Shown: piece by piece, positions 1 through 12,974 of the stretch
How the letters are laid out: the number at the start of each line of letters is the position of its first letter
Position numbering within the stretch: position 1 is the stretch's first letter
Assembly (NCBI RefSeq): GCF_020740795.1
Contig: NC_067312.1
Span: 46,462,405 to 46,526,404 of the forward strand
DNA length: 64,000 nt
From: Apus apus
Taxonomy: Eukaryota > Chordata > Aves > Apodiformes > Apodidae
Direction: 5' to 3'
Notes under the pieces: generated by a model
Database searches by the model: none
Told to the model about the DNA's origin: nothing
What the model saw: the letters and a program-made list of their open reading frames with translations, nothing else
Made by a program: the position numbers and the translations under genes

Positions 1-2400
1 CACCAGCATTTTAACATACCAAAATACGCAGCTAAAGAGCAAGATAGAGATTGGGGGGAAGGGAGGGAGGAGGGTGGTGGGGTCAGAATGCATAAAAATA
101 CCTTAGAAATACAAAGATTGGAGACAAATAAAAGAAAATTAAGAGTGAGGAAACAGAAGGGCCACCCTTTTCTGAAGCCACATCTTAAAAACAAGCATAC
201 ATAATTTTAGCCACAGTCAGTCTGACTGTTACCACAACAGCCGATCAAGGCTGGGCTGTGCTTTTATGACACCAAGTGGTTAATCTCTAAAGCTGCATTC
301 TTTTGATCTCTTGAACATGTTTCCCTTCTTCAAAAGGCTGTGAAAAGGAAGTCGTACTCAAAGGTGTTTATAAAGACAATCCTCCTCCGCCTGCTCTTTG
401 TAGAGTTACACATCCTAAGATAGTCTTTCATAATCCATAGTATCAACAAAGCTTTTTTTTTTCCTTCATTCCATTCCCTTTGCCTTTCAAACAAATTTTC
501 AGTTATTAGTATTCAAAATAGTGTTCAATTCAGAAGTCAGATTAAGTATTTTAAAAGATCCAATCTAAGAGAAACTATACCCACAGTCTGTGAAGACTAC
601 TGAACACCTACACAATATATCTTAAAAGGAACCACAAACCATAAAAGAGCAGCAACAGAAGTTAAAACTAAGGCTTACATGGAACAGAGTTGGCTCCCTC
701 CCATACTACTATTATAGAAGCAAGTCAGAAAAAAACACAGACCAGCCAAGAATAGAAAAACAAATGCTCCAGTATGATTGTAATTTTGTGGAGGTTAATT
801 GTTTCTCAAAGTTAACAATTACTGGGACCCAGATGTCTTCAGACTCTCTCAACAGTAAAAAATCTGCTCCTATTGACTGGTTATGATCAGCATTCAGGAA
901 AAAAAAAGTCCCATTTTCCTTTAAATGTCTATGTCTAATTAACAATTAAAATTATTACGATTATGTTCATTTCTGCTTCTTGTAATGCAGTCATTTCCAC
1001 AATTCCTACACATCTTCAAGTGCTTAGGACATTCAACAAATGTTTCACAGTGGATCCTACTCTTTGTGTGTCCCTTTAGACATTTAAGCTAAGTATGTCC
1101 AAATTCTCATTTGCTTGCTAATTGCTTTCCTTCCTTCCTATTAATAGAATTCTGCCTGCAGTAACACAGAAAAGGTTTTCCTAGCAGTTAATCAGTGTAA
1201 ATTGCAGTTTAAATTAATTTTTATTTAATCCATTAGCTCCCTCCACAGTCATGTGACCTCCTCCAAGAACCAACTCATCTGTCCAGAGCTTTGTAACTAC
1301 ATGGTTCCTGAAAGCTTAGCTTTTGCATCAAGCTGCAAATGAAGCAAAATAGATTAAGTGCTTTTGAATGGGTTCCAGAAGTCAAATAAGAGACTGTGGA
1401 GGATCCTGGGAACTATAGCAACCTCTTTGCAGTGTATTTTTTATACAAAGAATATTAACTGCAGTATTTACACCAGGTAGAGCTGGTGCCTACCACAAGC
1501 TTCAGATATAAATTATTAAAGCAGTCTTTGCTGAGGTTATGACCACAGGGGTGGATTGTTGTCAGTAGTTCCTTGTGATAAAGTACAAAAAATGTTGCCT
1601 AGCAAGTTAGACATAAAGAAAATCATCTCCTCAGTCTTCATACTAACTCAGAGATTTGTAACACTCATGGTTGGTAACTGAAGGCAGATATATTCATAGA
1701 AAGTCAGTGTTGTGAAAAATCTTAAATACATTTAATTTCTGAATAGCCTCCCTTTCAATTCTGTTCACTCTAAATCTTGCTCCTCTGTTTTCTACTGGTT
1801 TGTCAAGTGGACACAGGGACAACCTTGAGGAGGAATGGTTTTCAAAAGAGGTTTTTTTCTTTGCTACTAAGAAGAAGTACAAATTTATTTCTATTTCAGT
1901 TTTAAGTATTTCATAGGTATCAGGTAACAACACACAATCACAGGATTAACAACCCAAAAGGTAGAAAAGCAGCATTTGCTGTTTAGGTAGACCCTGAGCT
2001 ACCTTGGGACACCTTGGGAGCCAACTCAGTCAGAGTTTGTCTTGCAGGGGCACAGCATGCTACATGGTGAGAGTGCACCCAGTTGTTATAGGTCACAGGT
2101 TTTGCGTAGCCGGGGCTGCAAGGCTGGCTGAAGGGTGGAACCCATTAGCTGAGCAGTGCAATCACACTTGCTTCCAGCTGGCTCTGGAACCAGTGTGCTC
2201 CCCATATCACCCACCAAAATTTCAACCAACCACATGGTACCTCTATTCAGGTGTGTTTAAGAAAAACTGGCAGCTACTGGGAAAGAAAAAATAGAGGAGA
2301 CACATGGACAGGGACATTGCTAGGGGACAGATGGAGATGTACTCTTCAGAGATACTCCATGCCAGAGGAGGTGAAGTGACTGCAACCAATGAAGTAACCT
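1..2400. other. Intergenic, no gene seen
   Basis: AT-rich sequence with no reading frame that looks coding and no splice-bounded conserved peptide on either strand. The only local feature is a G-rich run at 53-83 with several GGG or GGGG blocks. Confidence 0.6.
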
Positions 2401-2414
2401 GCACCATAGTGAGG

Positions 2415-2610
2415 ATGTCCTGAAAGGACTGTGACCTATTGATGACACACACTAGAGTAGGAACACCCCTGAGGGGATACAGGGCATGGCTGATCACTAA
2501 CCAGACAGGAATAGTCCCAGAGGGACTCCGGCTCACTAAGAATATATGGCAGGGCAGGAACTCCCTCAAAGGAACTGTGACCCATTCATAATTCACACTG
2601 CAGCAGAGGA
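2415..2610. repeat. Four-copy diverged tandem repeat, unit about 49 bp
   Basis: Four head-to-tail units can be read at 2415-2462, 2463-2510, 2511-2559 and 2560-2610 (48, 48, 49 and 51 bp). Each has a central block like CTGAGGGGA or CAAAGGAACTGTG and ends in a purine-rich AGGA. The units are clearly diverged. The array directly precedes an antisense CR1 tail. I do not recognise a named family with certainty. Confidence 0.6.
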
Positions 2611-2692
2611 AAATGAAGTAAGAAGAAGCAATTGGCAGAAATAAATATTGTGTACAATCCCAGCTGCAGTTCCCCAAATCATGACTGTTTCC

Positions 2693-2882
2693 ACAGAATC
2701 ATAGAATGGCCAGGGTTGGAAGGAACGTCTAGTTCCAATTCCCCTATATGGGCAGGCACACCTCCCACTAGAGAGGTAACTCAAAGCACCATTCAACCTG
2801 GCCTTGAACACTTCCAGTGATGGGGCATCCACAGCGTCCCTTGGCAATTTGTTCCAGTGTCTTACCATCACCTCAGCTGGTC
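2693..2882 (-). mobile_element. CR1: CR1 LINE 3'-end fragment, antisense
   Basis: It starts with the reverse complement of the CR1 terminal octamers (AGAATCATAGAAT) followed by GGTTGGAAGGAACGTC, the usual antisense start of a CR1 3' end. The minus-strand translation contains the CR1 carboxy-terminal motif W-N-x-L-P-R followed by S-L-E-V-F-K-x-R-L. The copy is short, 5'-truncated and degenerate. Confidence 0.85.
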
Positions 2883-5112
2883 CTCAGTGGAATCCCACTG
2901 GCTCAAGATTCAGTGAAGGAAGAGACTCATGGAGCCTGCAGTCAAGACATATTTTGAGGGATACATGAGAGGTGAGTCTCTAATGAGCTCTTCCTCCTGG
3001 CATTAGAGTTTCATAAATTCTTGTTTCCTCTAAATGCTGCTGTAAATACTAATCCTCTGAAAGACTATTACATCTGAAAGACTGCTAAGTGTAAGTTATA
3101 TAAAATGTGTGCTTTGTGGTTTCTTCTTTTTAAGGTAACAAATTACTGTCAAATAACACCTGTTTCTAGGTAGACAGCAAGCATGAACACTAGTGAATCC
3201 ATAGGCAGTATACTTACCTTTGAGGTGATATCAAATAATATGCCACCAAGGTGTAAGGATGACTTCTTCGAAGCACTATCTTAAAATGCAATGTTAAACA
3301 TGTATCTGAGGTATTCACAGTCCTCAGAGATCTCCATTGCACTGTGAACTAGGTTATCCCTGGAGTTCTGATTTAATCAAATTTTTGCAATTGTATTCTG
3401 TCAACCTGAATTTCCACTGCACTGTTGTTAAGTTACTGTACACTCCTTTGCCTTGTCTCTGAAATTGCTTTTCAGTGATTGTGCACATTTTTAGAAGCCC
3501 ACATGTTGGTGAGTTCTTGGAGTGGATACACAAGGTCATGCTGCAGCTCCAATGGGAAAAGTGCTTTTATATCACTCAGAGAGTGAGTGAAATAGAGAAG
3601 AGTGATACAATCACATTCCCCCTTTCAAGTACAGGCCATGAACTGTTAATCTGCAAGGGGGCAGGATAGACACTTTAGTATTTACAGAAAGCATTAGAAA
3701 GAGATGGCCAGTGGTTACTTCAATATTTCCAGCTTCAAATAAAGCTAGCTATTGACCCAGACTCCTTTCAAGGCTGGCATATTTGAGGGTCTTTGTAAAC
3801 TAAATTTTAACTTTTAGGTACACTAGTAATATTTTGAAGCTCCTGCCTAACTAATTATTGTTTTAGCAAAAGCCTGTGATTCCAGATTGACACTTGTTAC
3901 TCAATTTGTTAGGAGAACGAATGACAGACTGCTACACTCATAATACACCAGTTTCCAATTCCCTACACCTTTAACATGTCTGTCAGTGGAATTTCTAGAA
4001 TATCCTGTAAAAATGTGGGACTACATCTGTGGCATGCTACACTTCAAAGATCCCATGAATGCCTCAACAATGCACAGAAGGAGACAGTGCACTTAAGCGA
4101 ATGGAATTTTGACACCCACAACAGACAGCTTTTCTCCTTTAAGTGAGAAAAATCTTTCTAGGACTCTAACTCTTTAAAACTATGACTTTTTTTTTTTTTT
4201 AAATTATAAGACTTGCATTTGTGTGCAAAACTGCAGACAGACAGTATCACCTTCTTCGTACAAAGACTTGTATATCCATCATTTTCATCCAGCCCAGCAA
4301 GCCAGCTGCTGAATCCCTGTTCTTCATGATTTTTACCGGAACTTGAACCCAGTAAATAACTTATGCTAGAAGATTACTCTCAGTTTTCTTCACAGAAAGC
4401 AACCTTCTTAGTTCAATTTCAAATGAAATAAAAGCTCTCTTATCTAACTGACATCAAAGACAATAACAAAGAGACTCTAGAAGTTTTTATCACCTGAAAT
4501 TGCCATAGAAATCTAAAATAGTATCACACTAAAAGACTTATCATATCTTGTCCATAACATGAGGTGTAGATATTCCGAACAACTTCATGTTATTACATGC
4601 CTTTTATTGTAGAACTATCCCTTATTCTGATGTTGTCTCGTTATTTGAAATCCATATCAGATAAGCAAAATTCAAATAAGCACATCCACAACTGGAGTTA
4701 CTCAGCTACAGAAATTAAGTTTACACCTACTTTAATCAGAATTAACTTTCAAGTGTCAACAAGCTCCTTATTACATTGTTGGAAAAAGTCGCTGAATTAC
4801 AATGAACTAGTTAGAATATAGCTGCACAGACATACAAGGAAAAGTAACTAAATGTATTATTTAAAAAAAAAAAATCTTATTAAAGTATTTTCTCAAAAGT
4901 CAATGCCTAAGAACACATGTACACAGAAGAAACATTCCAAAGTAGCTATGCACACACCCTGCCCGTGTGAAACATGGATTATGGAGAAGAAGAATAATTG
5001 CACATGCAAGTCCCAAGTGGGCCATACCTCCTGAAGAAGACAGTGTCAGAGTAGAATAAATGGGCTCACAAACTAAGATTATCACAAGACATTTTATACA
5101 TTTGTTTAAATA

Positions 5113-5152
5113 AATATATACATGCATGCATACATACACATACATACATATG
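5113..5152. repeat. (CATA)n-type microsatellite
   Basis: Imperfect run of TACATGCA and CATACATA tetranucleotide units. Confidence 0.85.
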
Positions 5153-6373
5153 TAATCAGGGCTAGTCTCATCTGCCTTAGCTAGTAGCAGCCTACTAAGC
5201 AGTAGGAGGAAAGTAAGATGGGATCTACACCCAAACAATTCTGATTAATTTTTTTCTGTATTCTGGTATTCCCACTTAAAACAAACAACAGTGGTTGGAA
5301 CCATTCAGAAAGGGACACACAAATTAGATTAGAGAGAAGTGATTCCTGCTGGCATGGCAATTCCAGATGCTGCACTGATCCCGCTTAGCAAGATTTCTTC
5401 ACTCATCTGGTATTTTCAAGCAACAATTATTACTTCTTCAAAGAATTTCCCTTTGTCAAATTAATGGTAGCATTGGCATAGAAGCAAATATGTTTTACAG
5501 ATTGACTGTTACCACACCTAGCTAATTTATTTGTATGATCAAACCTATACTAAGTCACTGGAGTTCTATGTCAGGACCTCAGAAACCATAGCAGTGCCAT
5601 GGCTTGAATGTTAAACCATCTAATGAGAATTTTTAAACATTTTTTATTACTTCTGGAGAGAGCACAACAGTGTGTCAATTCAGTCTGAAAAATATTCTGA
5701 CTCATACTATGCAGAAATGGCAGAAGCTGCATTTAACAAATTGTTGATGCATGAAAATCAGCATCAAGGGAACTAAGTCAAAATTGTTGCAAACATTTTA
5801 CAGAGTAACAATGATAAAGAAAAAAAAACACAAAAAAACCCCGAGTTTTGAGGAGAATGTAGTAAGATATGAGGGATATGAGCAGGCAGTCAAGCTTGAA
5901 TGTTTGCAAAAAAATCAAATCTATTTCTAGATGGGAAATAGCCTGGGTTCCTAATTGTTCCCTCTAGCAAAGAGGCACAAGACATACGTTTGATGTTAAA
6001 GTGATGCTGCTCTTAATTATGTACCACAAAATGAGATCTGTTTCAAGTGTGTGCCAAGTCACTAGCCTCCAGCAAATATATTATACCACCCACTGGCCTC
6101 AAGAAGGGAATTCCTAACTGTAGCTAAATGCCAATGTTGTCATATGCAAAAAAGCCATTCGAAGTGAATCCGCTATTAGGTACACACCCAGCTCTCTCCG
6201 AACAAAGAAAATAAAAATAGCAGCTGGGAACTACAACTTTCTTATAGTATGCTTTTCCTGCACAGGTAAAAGCCAGTAGAATCCTGTGGTGGAAAAAAGG
6301 AACAAAACAAAAGAAGTTTTACATTTTTCTACTGAAGCAAAAAAAGGAACATTATCTAAAGCTTTCAAGAAAG

Positions 6374-6410
6374 ATTTTATTTATTTATTTATTTATTATT
6401 TTTTTTTTAC
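6374..6410. repeat. (ATTT)n and poly-T simple repeat
   Basis: About six TTTA units followed by a T9-10 tract. Confidence 0.85.
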
Positions 6411-7257
6411 CTTGCAGGACACCAGTGTAAGAGTCTTGAACAGCTAGGCTTAATTTCGCATGAATACTCCCTGAGATCACCTCTGCATTTCTTTACATTC
6501 TAATCCTCTGATCTAGTTTACACTATAATTCAAACTGTAAAGATAATTAGCTTACTTTCTAAAAGCTTTATTGCTACCAAGATACGAGATATGACTTTTT
6601 GGCCCCTTCGTGTTGCAGCATAACTTCTATTTGCTTTTTGATTCTGTCTTATCTATTTAACTACTGATTTCTTCAGGTGAGAGACCTACTTCTGACTTTT
6701 TCGAAGACTCAAAGCAGTGGCACTTAGAGCAACTAAACAGCATAGTCACATGTAATTTACTATTATTGACATGCAGATGGTAATCTCTGTTTTTCATTTG
6801 CAGCACACAAAGTAGGTAGTTGCAAAACAGAAAGAGATCTAATAGAGTGAGCTCTTACTAAATGCATTAAAGTCTCTCTATTCCTTGAGGTTATCTTAGA
6901 CAAAGTGTGAGCATTTCACTTAATATTGTTACAGTTTCATGTGTAGTAAAGTTTGTCACTGCTGCTCTCTCTGTAGGGTTTGTATTACAAAATTAAATAT
7001 GCCAAACATAACAGCAGAAATGTTTTGTCTCCATATGTCAGTATGGTCACTAAACTAAAAGAGTAAATTTTTAATTACATTTACATTATTCTTGTTGTGA
7101 AACAACAGTTAATCAGCACGCAACACACACCCGACACTGCAACCGGATTTACAAAGCCCTTAGTCTTGTAAATAATCTTGAATAATTGTTTAAAGGAGTG
7201 AAAAAGCAAAGTGCAAAATTCAGGCAAGTTTTGAAACAGTAATATCTCCTTTCTCCA

Positions 7258-7288
<31 letters not shown>
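7258..7288. repeat. Poly-A tract, about 30 bp
   Basis: Uninterrupted A run. No retroposed gene sequence could be recognised upstream, so it is not called a processed pseudogene tail. Confidence 0.9.
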
Positions 7289-7293
<5 letters not shown>

Positions 7294-8607
7294 ACTGAAG
7301 GGAAACCACATCAGGAGAGTACACACCAGACAGAAAAAAAACTGAGATCAAGCCACCATTTGGAACATGACTGTCAAGGCTGCAAACCATTCCCCTTTCT
7401 GGTCAGAAGAATCAGCCCCATGACCTTCTGTCAAAAAGTCTAGTGTACCACGAGTATATCATGTCACTAACAAAACAAATAAAGGCAGCCATGAAGGAAA
7501 AGGCCCTTTACTTACAAGGTGGTGCACATTTTACTGCTTTTTCATTACAACAACCATTTAAAAAACCCTCATAGCACTCAGCATTGTGTTTTAACTCTGG
7601 AATTTGTAAACACTAATTTTAGCTGACAAGTGACAAGTAATAACCATGTTATCTCTAGCTAAATAATAGATAAACAAGAACAACAGATATACTTGTGCAA
7701 AATAAACAGTATATCTTGCAGTAAAGTAAAAATAACATTGTTTTACAAATACACATCACAACCTCCAGACAGCGTTTATGCTACTTATATACACCACATC
7801 TCTCTTGTCAGATATTTTGTTCACCTGTTGTAAATAAAGTAAATTGGGTTGCATAATTACAGTTTGTATTTTGTTTCACTAGTCAATACAGAACAAATTA
7901 TTCCACATTTGTATGGAATTATTTTTCTTCCTCTTGAAATGGTAGGAATCGGAATTTCCTATGCACAGCACAAAGTAAGCCAACCCTTGGTTAATTAAAT
8001 ATTAGCTAAGCTTCTCTTTACAGCTGTAAATTGCACTGCAGGGAAGAAAGTGACTTGCATCTTGAATTTTACAATGTGATTGATAATGTTGAGGTACTAA
8101 TTGCTTGTCCTTAAAATACTGAAAAGACATCACTCTGATGACTATGGTTTTTACACTACCAGCATCTTTATATTCAAGAGCTATAAAGAGAAGAAGGGAA
8201 AGAAGGGGAGGTTCCCTAATCACAGCTCACAGTAAAGATGTTATGGGTTCAGTAGGCAGCACTCTTAGACAGTTGATATCATCCAGAATATCAGCAGATA
8301 CACAGTCTTTATCTCTATTTAAGTCAGTGGAACTTGTATCTTTATTTTTGTTAAGCATACCTAAATGAAAGGCTTTAAGCTTCAGCTTTTATAAGTGACT
8401 GTGAATTTTGAGTGATCCCTCATTCAGAGAGCATGTCAGTGTTCAGATGCTTCATCTCTTTTCTTTCTCTGTAAAACTGGGGTGACACCAATTTATATTT
8501 GTGTTCTAGCCACACTTGAGAACCTCCACACAAAATTAGAACGATACTGTTCAGGGGTCATTAGAGATGCTTGAGCAAATGCCCTCAGAAGAAAGTTACT
8601 GTTCTGT

Positions 8608-8960
8608 GGTAGAGCATGGGACTGACACTCCATGCTGGTCACAAGAAATCAGTCTTTATTATTGGGTTACATAGCGTTCTTATACCTTTTTCTCCTGCCC
8701 ACACGCCTTACACTTCCTTCCCATTGGTTTACAGCTTCTGTTCACGCGTTCTACCTTACTTTGTGTTAGGTTACAAGTTTCTTACATTTTCTTACAAGAA
8801 TGTCAACACACATCCGTATCTCCCTCATACCTTCTTTTCCCACAAACATGCTTGTCGCTAACTGTCAAGTGCACAGCTTTAGTTTGTCAAGATCAAGGCT
8901 GCCTGGGGTCCGTAGCTGATGCCTATACTGTTCCTCACCTGTATACTGCTGAAACCAGGT
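8608..8960 (-). repeat. Possible solo-LTR-like sequence (weak)
   Basis: On the minus strand an AATAAAGACTG polyadenylation-like motif lies shortly before GTGTCAGTCCCAT, which resembles the end of a retroviral U5. No convincing matching TG terminus or target duplication could be found at the other side. The boundaries are guesses, and an ordinary unique sequence remains possible. Confidence 0.2.
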
Positions 8961-9835
8961 GTTAAGGATATGCTTCTTCAGCTAGTTTAAGGAGTACAAA
9001 TAGCATAAAACAGCCAGGTCTGTGGACAGTCTGGATTACCAGCTCTCTCAGGCATTCTAGTGTCCTCAGTGATTTCATTTCCAATCAACGACCTCTCTGG
9101 ACTCCAGGCACAAGAACAGTTATGTGCAAAATGAGCTAGGACAGTGTCCTTTGGGACCACCCTGCCCAGCAATTTTCATCAGCAGGCTCAACCCTGCCTT
9201 TGCTCCCCTTCAGAGGCCATGGCAGCAGATCCACTCTTGTGGAATGACAGGCTTCTTCTGCAGGCTCCGATTTTCAGCTGCAAAGGCAAGGGCTTGGTCC
9301 AAGCTGTACTGATGACCAAGTGGGTCATGCCCAAATCTACCTGGTGGTTTCACTGAAGCCATAACATAGCAAGGTTCTGTGTCAAGCCTGCTCACTTCAG
9401 CCTCAAGACAAAGGACAAAGCATGTCAAAAGCAGCTAGTTCTCCCCACTTTACTGAGTCAAGGTAGTCAAGGTAGGTGGTCCATTCTCACCAATATTGTT
9501 GAGGGGCCTCAGAGCAGTGCTGTACAGACCAGATTTGGTTCAACGGCTGCTAAGTGGAAGAAATCTGTCTGACAGCATAATATATAGGTAACTGTCAGGT
9601 GAGCAAAGAAGTCTGATGACAACAAAAATGGGGAATTAATACTGCCCAAATTCTTGTCTAGCAGAATATAAGTTTCCAATTTTCATAGATTCTGTACCAA
9701 TTTGTGTTCATTGCCTTTTAAATCAGAGTCATTATGAGGGCATACTGGTCTTCAAGATTAGTCCTTGGAGTACACAGCCATAGGCAAATACACAAGAAGG
9801 GCTTTGCTAACATTCAGACAATGTTTTGCTATCTC

Positions 9836-9837
9836 AG

Positions 9838-9913
<76 letters not shown>

Positions 9914-9945
9914 CAACAACAACAATAACAACAACAACAACAACA
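9836..9945. repeat. Compound (TAA)n-(CAA)n microsatellite
   Basis: About 25 ATA/TAA units (9836-9910) pass directly into about 11 CAA units with one TAA interruption (to 9945). Poly-Asn and poly-Leu open frames in this stretch are by-products of the repeat. Confidence 0.97.
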
Positions 9946-10109
9946 ATTATTATTACAGCCAACCTGGCAAAGCCATAAGCTGTATCTCTATAATGAAATA
10001 AACTTCAATTACTGAAACAACAGGACTATACTAATGGTTAGCTTGTTTCCCCTGTGCATGTGCTTAAACTATTAAAGAGCTATCAATCAGGGATTACTTT
10101 CTCTCATGT

Positions 10110-11156
10110 TTTTATTTAAACTGCAGAGCCGATTGTTGTAGTGAATGGACTTAAATTCAGCTGGTGGTTGGTCACCAGTGGTGTTCCCCAGGGCTGTGTT
10201 GGGGCCAGTTCTCTTTATCTTAATTAATAATCTGGATGAGGGGATTGAGTGCTTCCTCAGCAAATATGCAGATGATACTAAATTGGGAAGGAATGTCGAT
10301 GTGCCTGAGGGTAGAATGGCTCTACAGTGGGACCTGAACAGGCTGGATTGATGGGCCAAGGCCAATTGTTTGAGGTTAAGCAAGGACAAGTGCCAGACAC
10401 TGCACTTGTGTCACAAAAACCTCATGCAATGCTACAGGCTTTAGGAAGAGTAACTGGAAAGTTGCCCAGGGAGAAGAACCTGGGGGTGCTGGTGGGCAGC
10501 CATGAGCCAGCAGTGTGCCAAGGTGGCCAAAGAGGCCAACAGCATCCTGGCCTGCATCAGGAATAGCGTGGCCAGCAGGAGTAGGGAAGTGACCATGCCC
10601 CTGTACTCAGCACTTGTGAGGCTGACACCTCAAGTACTGTGTTCAGTTCTGGTCTCCTCACTACAAGAAGGACCTTGAGGTGCTGGGGCGAGTCCAGAGT
10701 AGGGCAACAAAACTAGTGAAGGGTCTAGAGCACAAGTCTTACAAGGACCAGCTGGCGGAACCGGAGCTGTTTAGTCTGGAGAAAAGGAGGCTGAGGAGAG
10801 ACCTCAGTGCTCTCGACAACTACCTGAAAGAAAGTTGTAGTGAGGTGGGTGTTGGCCTCTTCTCCCAAGTAACAAGTGACAGAACAAGAGGAAATGAGCT
10901 AGGGAAGGTTTAGATTAGATATTAGAAAAAAGTTATTCACTTGACAGGCAATTAAACACTGGAATAGGCTGCCCAGGGAGGTGGTTGAGTCTCCATCCCT
11001 GGAAGTGTTTAAGAGACATATAGATGTTTTGCTTGGGAACATTATGTAAGCATTGGAACTAGTAAAGTTAGGTTAATGGCTGGTAGAGTTAGGTTGTAGT
11101 TAGACTCAATAATCTTAAAGGTCTTTTCCAACCTGAATGATTCTATGATTCTGTCT
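10110..11156 (+). mobile_element. CR1: CR1 LINE, 5'-truncated copy 1
   Basis: The sense-strand translation shows CR1 reverse transcriptase palm motifs: G-x-V-L-G-P-V-L-F, then [10 protein letters not shown] around 10255-10285. Downstream come the CR1 carboxy-terminal region ([10 protein letters not shown], then [13 protein letters not shown]) and a 3' end of the TGATTCTATGATTCTG type at 11139-11152. The frame is broken by stops and shifts, so this is a dead 5'-truncated insertion. It is the first of three same-strand CR1 copies. Confidence 0.93.
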
Positions 11157-11479
11157 CAACCTGTATAAATGTCTTATACAGAGCTAATTAGACTTTTCAG
11201 AAATTGTGACATTAGAGAGAACTTCTTTCACTGAGTTCTTTAAGTGAACTGTGGTAAAACCCTTCCTTCTAGGAAAGGTCTGGAGCAGAACATCTTGGAG
11301 TGATAGTGGCTCTCAGGTTGAATGGAAGTCAATAAAACTGTTGCAGAAAGCACAACTGCAATGCCAGCCTGTTTAGGTGGATATGTAGATCGAAGACATG
11401 AAGAAAACCTAACACTTACCTAAAGTACTGTGTTTACTGTCTTGCACAACATCCTGGTATCAAAACTGGAATGACATGG

Positions 11480-12562
11480 ATTTGATGGAAGGACCATACA
11501 CTGGGTGAGGAACTAGCTGGATGGTCACACTCAAAAAGTTGTGATCAACAGCTCAATGTCCAGACAGAGACCAGTGAAGAGCGGCGTTCCCCAAGGGCTG
11601 GTACTCAAATGGGTGCTATTTAAAATCTTCATCAGCGACATGGACAGTGGCACTGAGTGCACCCTCAGCAAGTTTGCTGATGACACCAAAGTGTATGGTG
11701 AGGTCGACATGCTGGAGGGAAGGGATGTCATCCAGAGGGACCCTGAAAGGTTTGAGAAGTGGGCTTGTGCAAACTGCATGAAGTTCAACAGGGCCAAGTG
11801 TAAGGTCCTGCACTGTGGTTGGGGTAATCCTAAGCACAAATACAGGTTGGGTGAAGAACGGATCAAAAACAGTCCAGAAGAAGAGGGCTTGGGGGTGATG
11901 TTGGATGAGAAGCTCAAAATGAGTTGGCAGTGTGCACTTGCAGCCCAGAAAGCCAACTGTGTCCTGGGCTGCATCAAAAGAAGCATGGCCAGCAGGTAAA
12001 GGGAGGCGATTCTCCCCTTTTACTTTGCTTTCATGAGACCTCACCTGCAGTACTGTGTCCAGTTCTGGAGTCCCCAACATAAGAAGGACATGGAGCTCCT
12101 GGAGACAGTGCAGAGAAGGGTCATGAAGATGATCCAAGGGCTGAAACACCTCTCCTGTGAGGATGGGCTAAGAGAGTTGAGGAGAAGAGAAGACCCCAGG
12201 AAGACCTCATAGTGCCCTTCCAGTATCTGAAGGGGGCTACAGGAAAGCTGAGGAGGGACTTTTTAAAAAAGCCTGTAGTGAGAGGACAGGGGTAATGGTT
12301 TAAAACTGGAAGAGGGGAGATTTAGGTTAGACATCAGGAAGAAATTATTTAGCATGAAGGTAGTAAACGACTGGAACAGGTTGCACAGAGTTGTAGAAGC
12401 CCCATCCCTGGCAGTGTTCAAGGGCAGGTTGGATGGGGCTGTGAGCAACCTGATCTAGCGGGAGGTGTCCCTGCCCATGCAGAGGAGTTGGAACTAGATG
12501 ATCTTTAAGGTCCCTTCCAACTCAAACTGTTCAATGATTTTATGATGATTCTGTGATTCTAG
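11480..12562 (+). mobile_element. CR1: CR1 LINE, 5'-truncated copy 2
   Basis: The reverse transcriptase palm motif [11 protein letters not shown] is read at about 11665-11700, within an open stretch of about 150 codons (11541-11999). This passes into the carboxy-terminal region and 3' UTR and ends with GATTTTATGATGATTCTGTGATTCT near 12559. It has no endonuclease portion and is interrupted after 11999. The catalytic Ala-Asp-Asp is intact, but the element cannot be autonomous. Confidence 0.93.
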
Positions 12563-12974
12563 TACCATCTAGAAAGTCCAGAGGAAAATACACTCTAGAA
12601 ATTCTAGAAACATGACATATGAGAAGAAATAATTTAAAAAGAAAAACATAATTATTTTTTTTTGGCTAGGAAAGAGAAAATAGTTTTTGTATAGCTGAAA
12701 AGTCTTTTCCACTTGCTCATTCCTGGTAATATGAAAGCAAAGGGCTTAATCTAAAGTACAGGGTATATGAGTTAGAATATAATTAACATTATAGAGTCTG
12801 GGACAATTTGCCCAAAGAAACTCTGGAACTAACATCATCAGAAAAGCTCATAAAGGAGAATAATTTCCACAGATTCCCCAGTCCTATTCCTTCTTTTTCT
12901 CTGCCCGCTAAGATAAAGAAAGTGCTTTGCTCCTCACAAACCTTTAGCTAACACAACAATCCAAGAGATTAAGG

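Larger units (their letters stand above)
2890..8600. other. Intergenic, simple repeats only
   Basis: No gene is recognisable on either strand. The open frames here are short and without motif content. Contents are microsatellites at 5113-5152, 6374-6410 and 7258-7288, plus short homopolymers such as T14 near 4187. Confidence 0.6.

Noticed and set aside
7258-7288. Processed pseudogene tail at the poly-A run
   Set aside because: No upstream sequence resembles a spliced gene copy and no flanking duplication could be seen.
8608-9560. A second provirus or solo LTR
   Set aside because: An LTR-end-like motif is present, but no partner terminus, duplication, primer site or pol sequence was found. 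It is kept only as a weak feature.
9758-10001. Poly-Leu (minus) and poly-Asn (plus) open frames
   Set aside because: They are only translations of the trinucleotide microsatellite.
11531-12149. Minus-strand frames of 151 and 177 codons
   Set aside because: Antisense shadows of CR1 copy 2, whose sense frame carries the RT palm motif.
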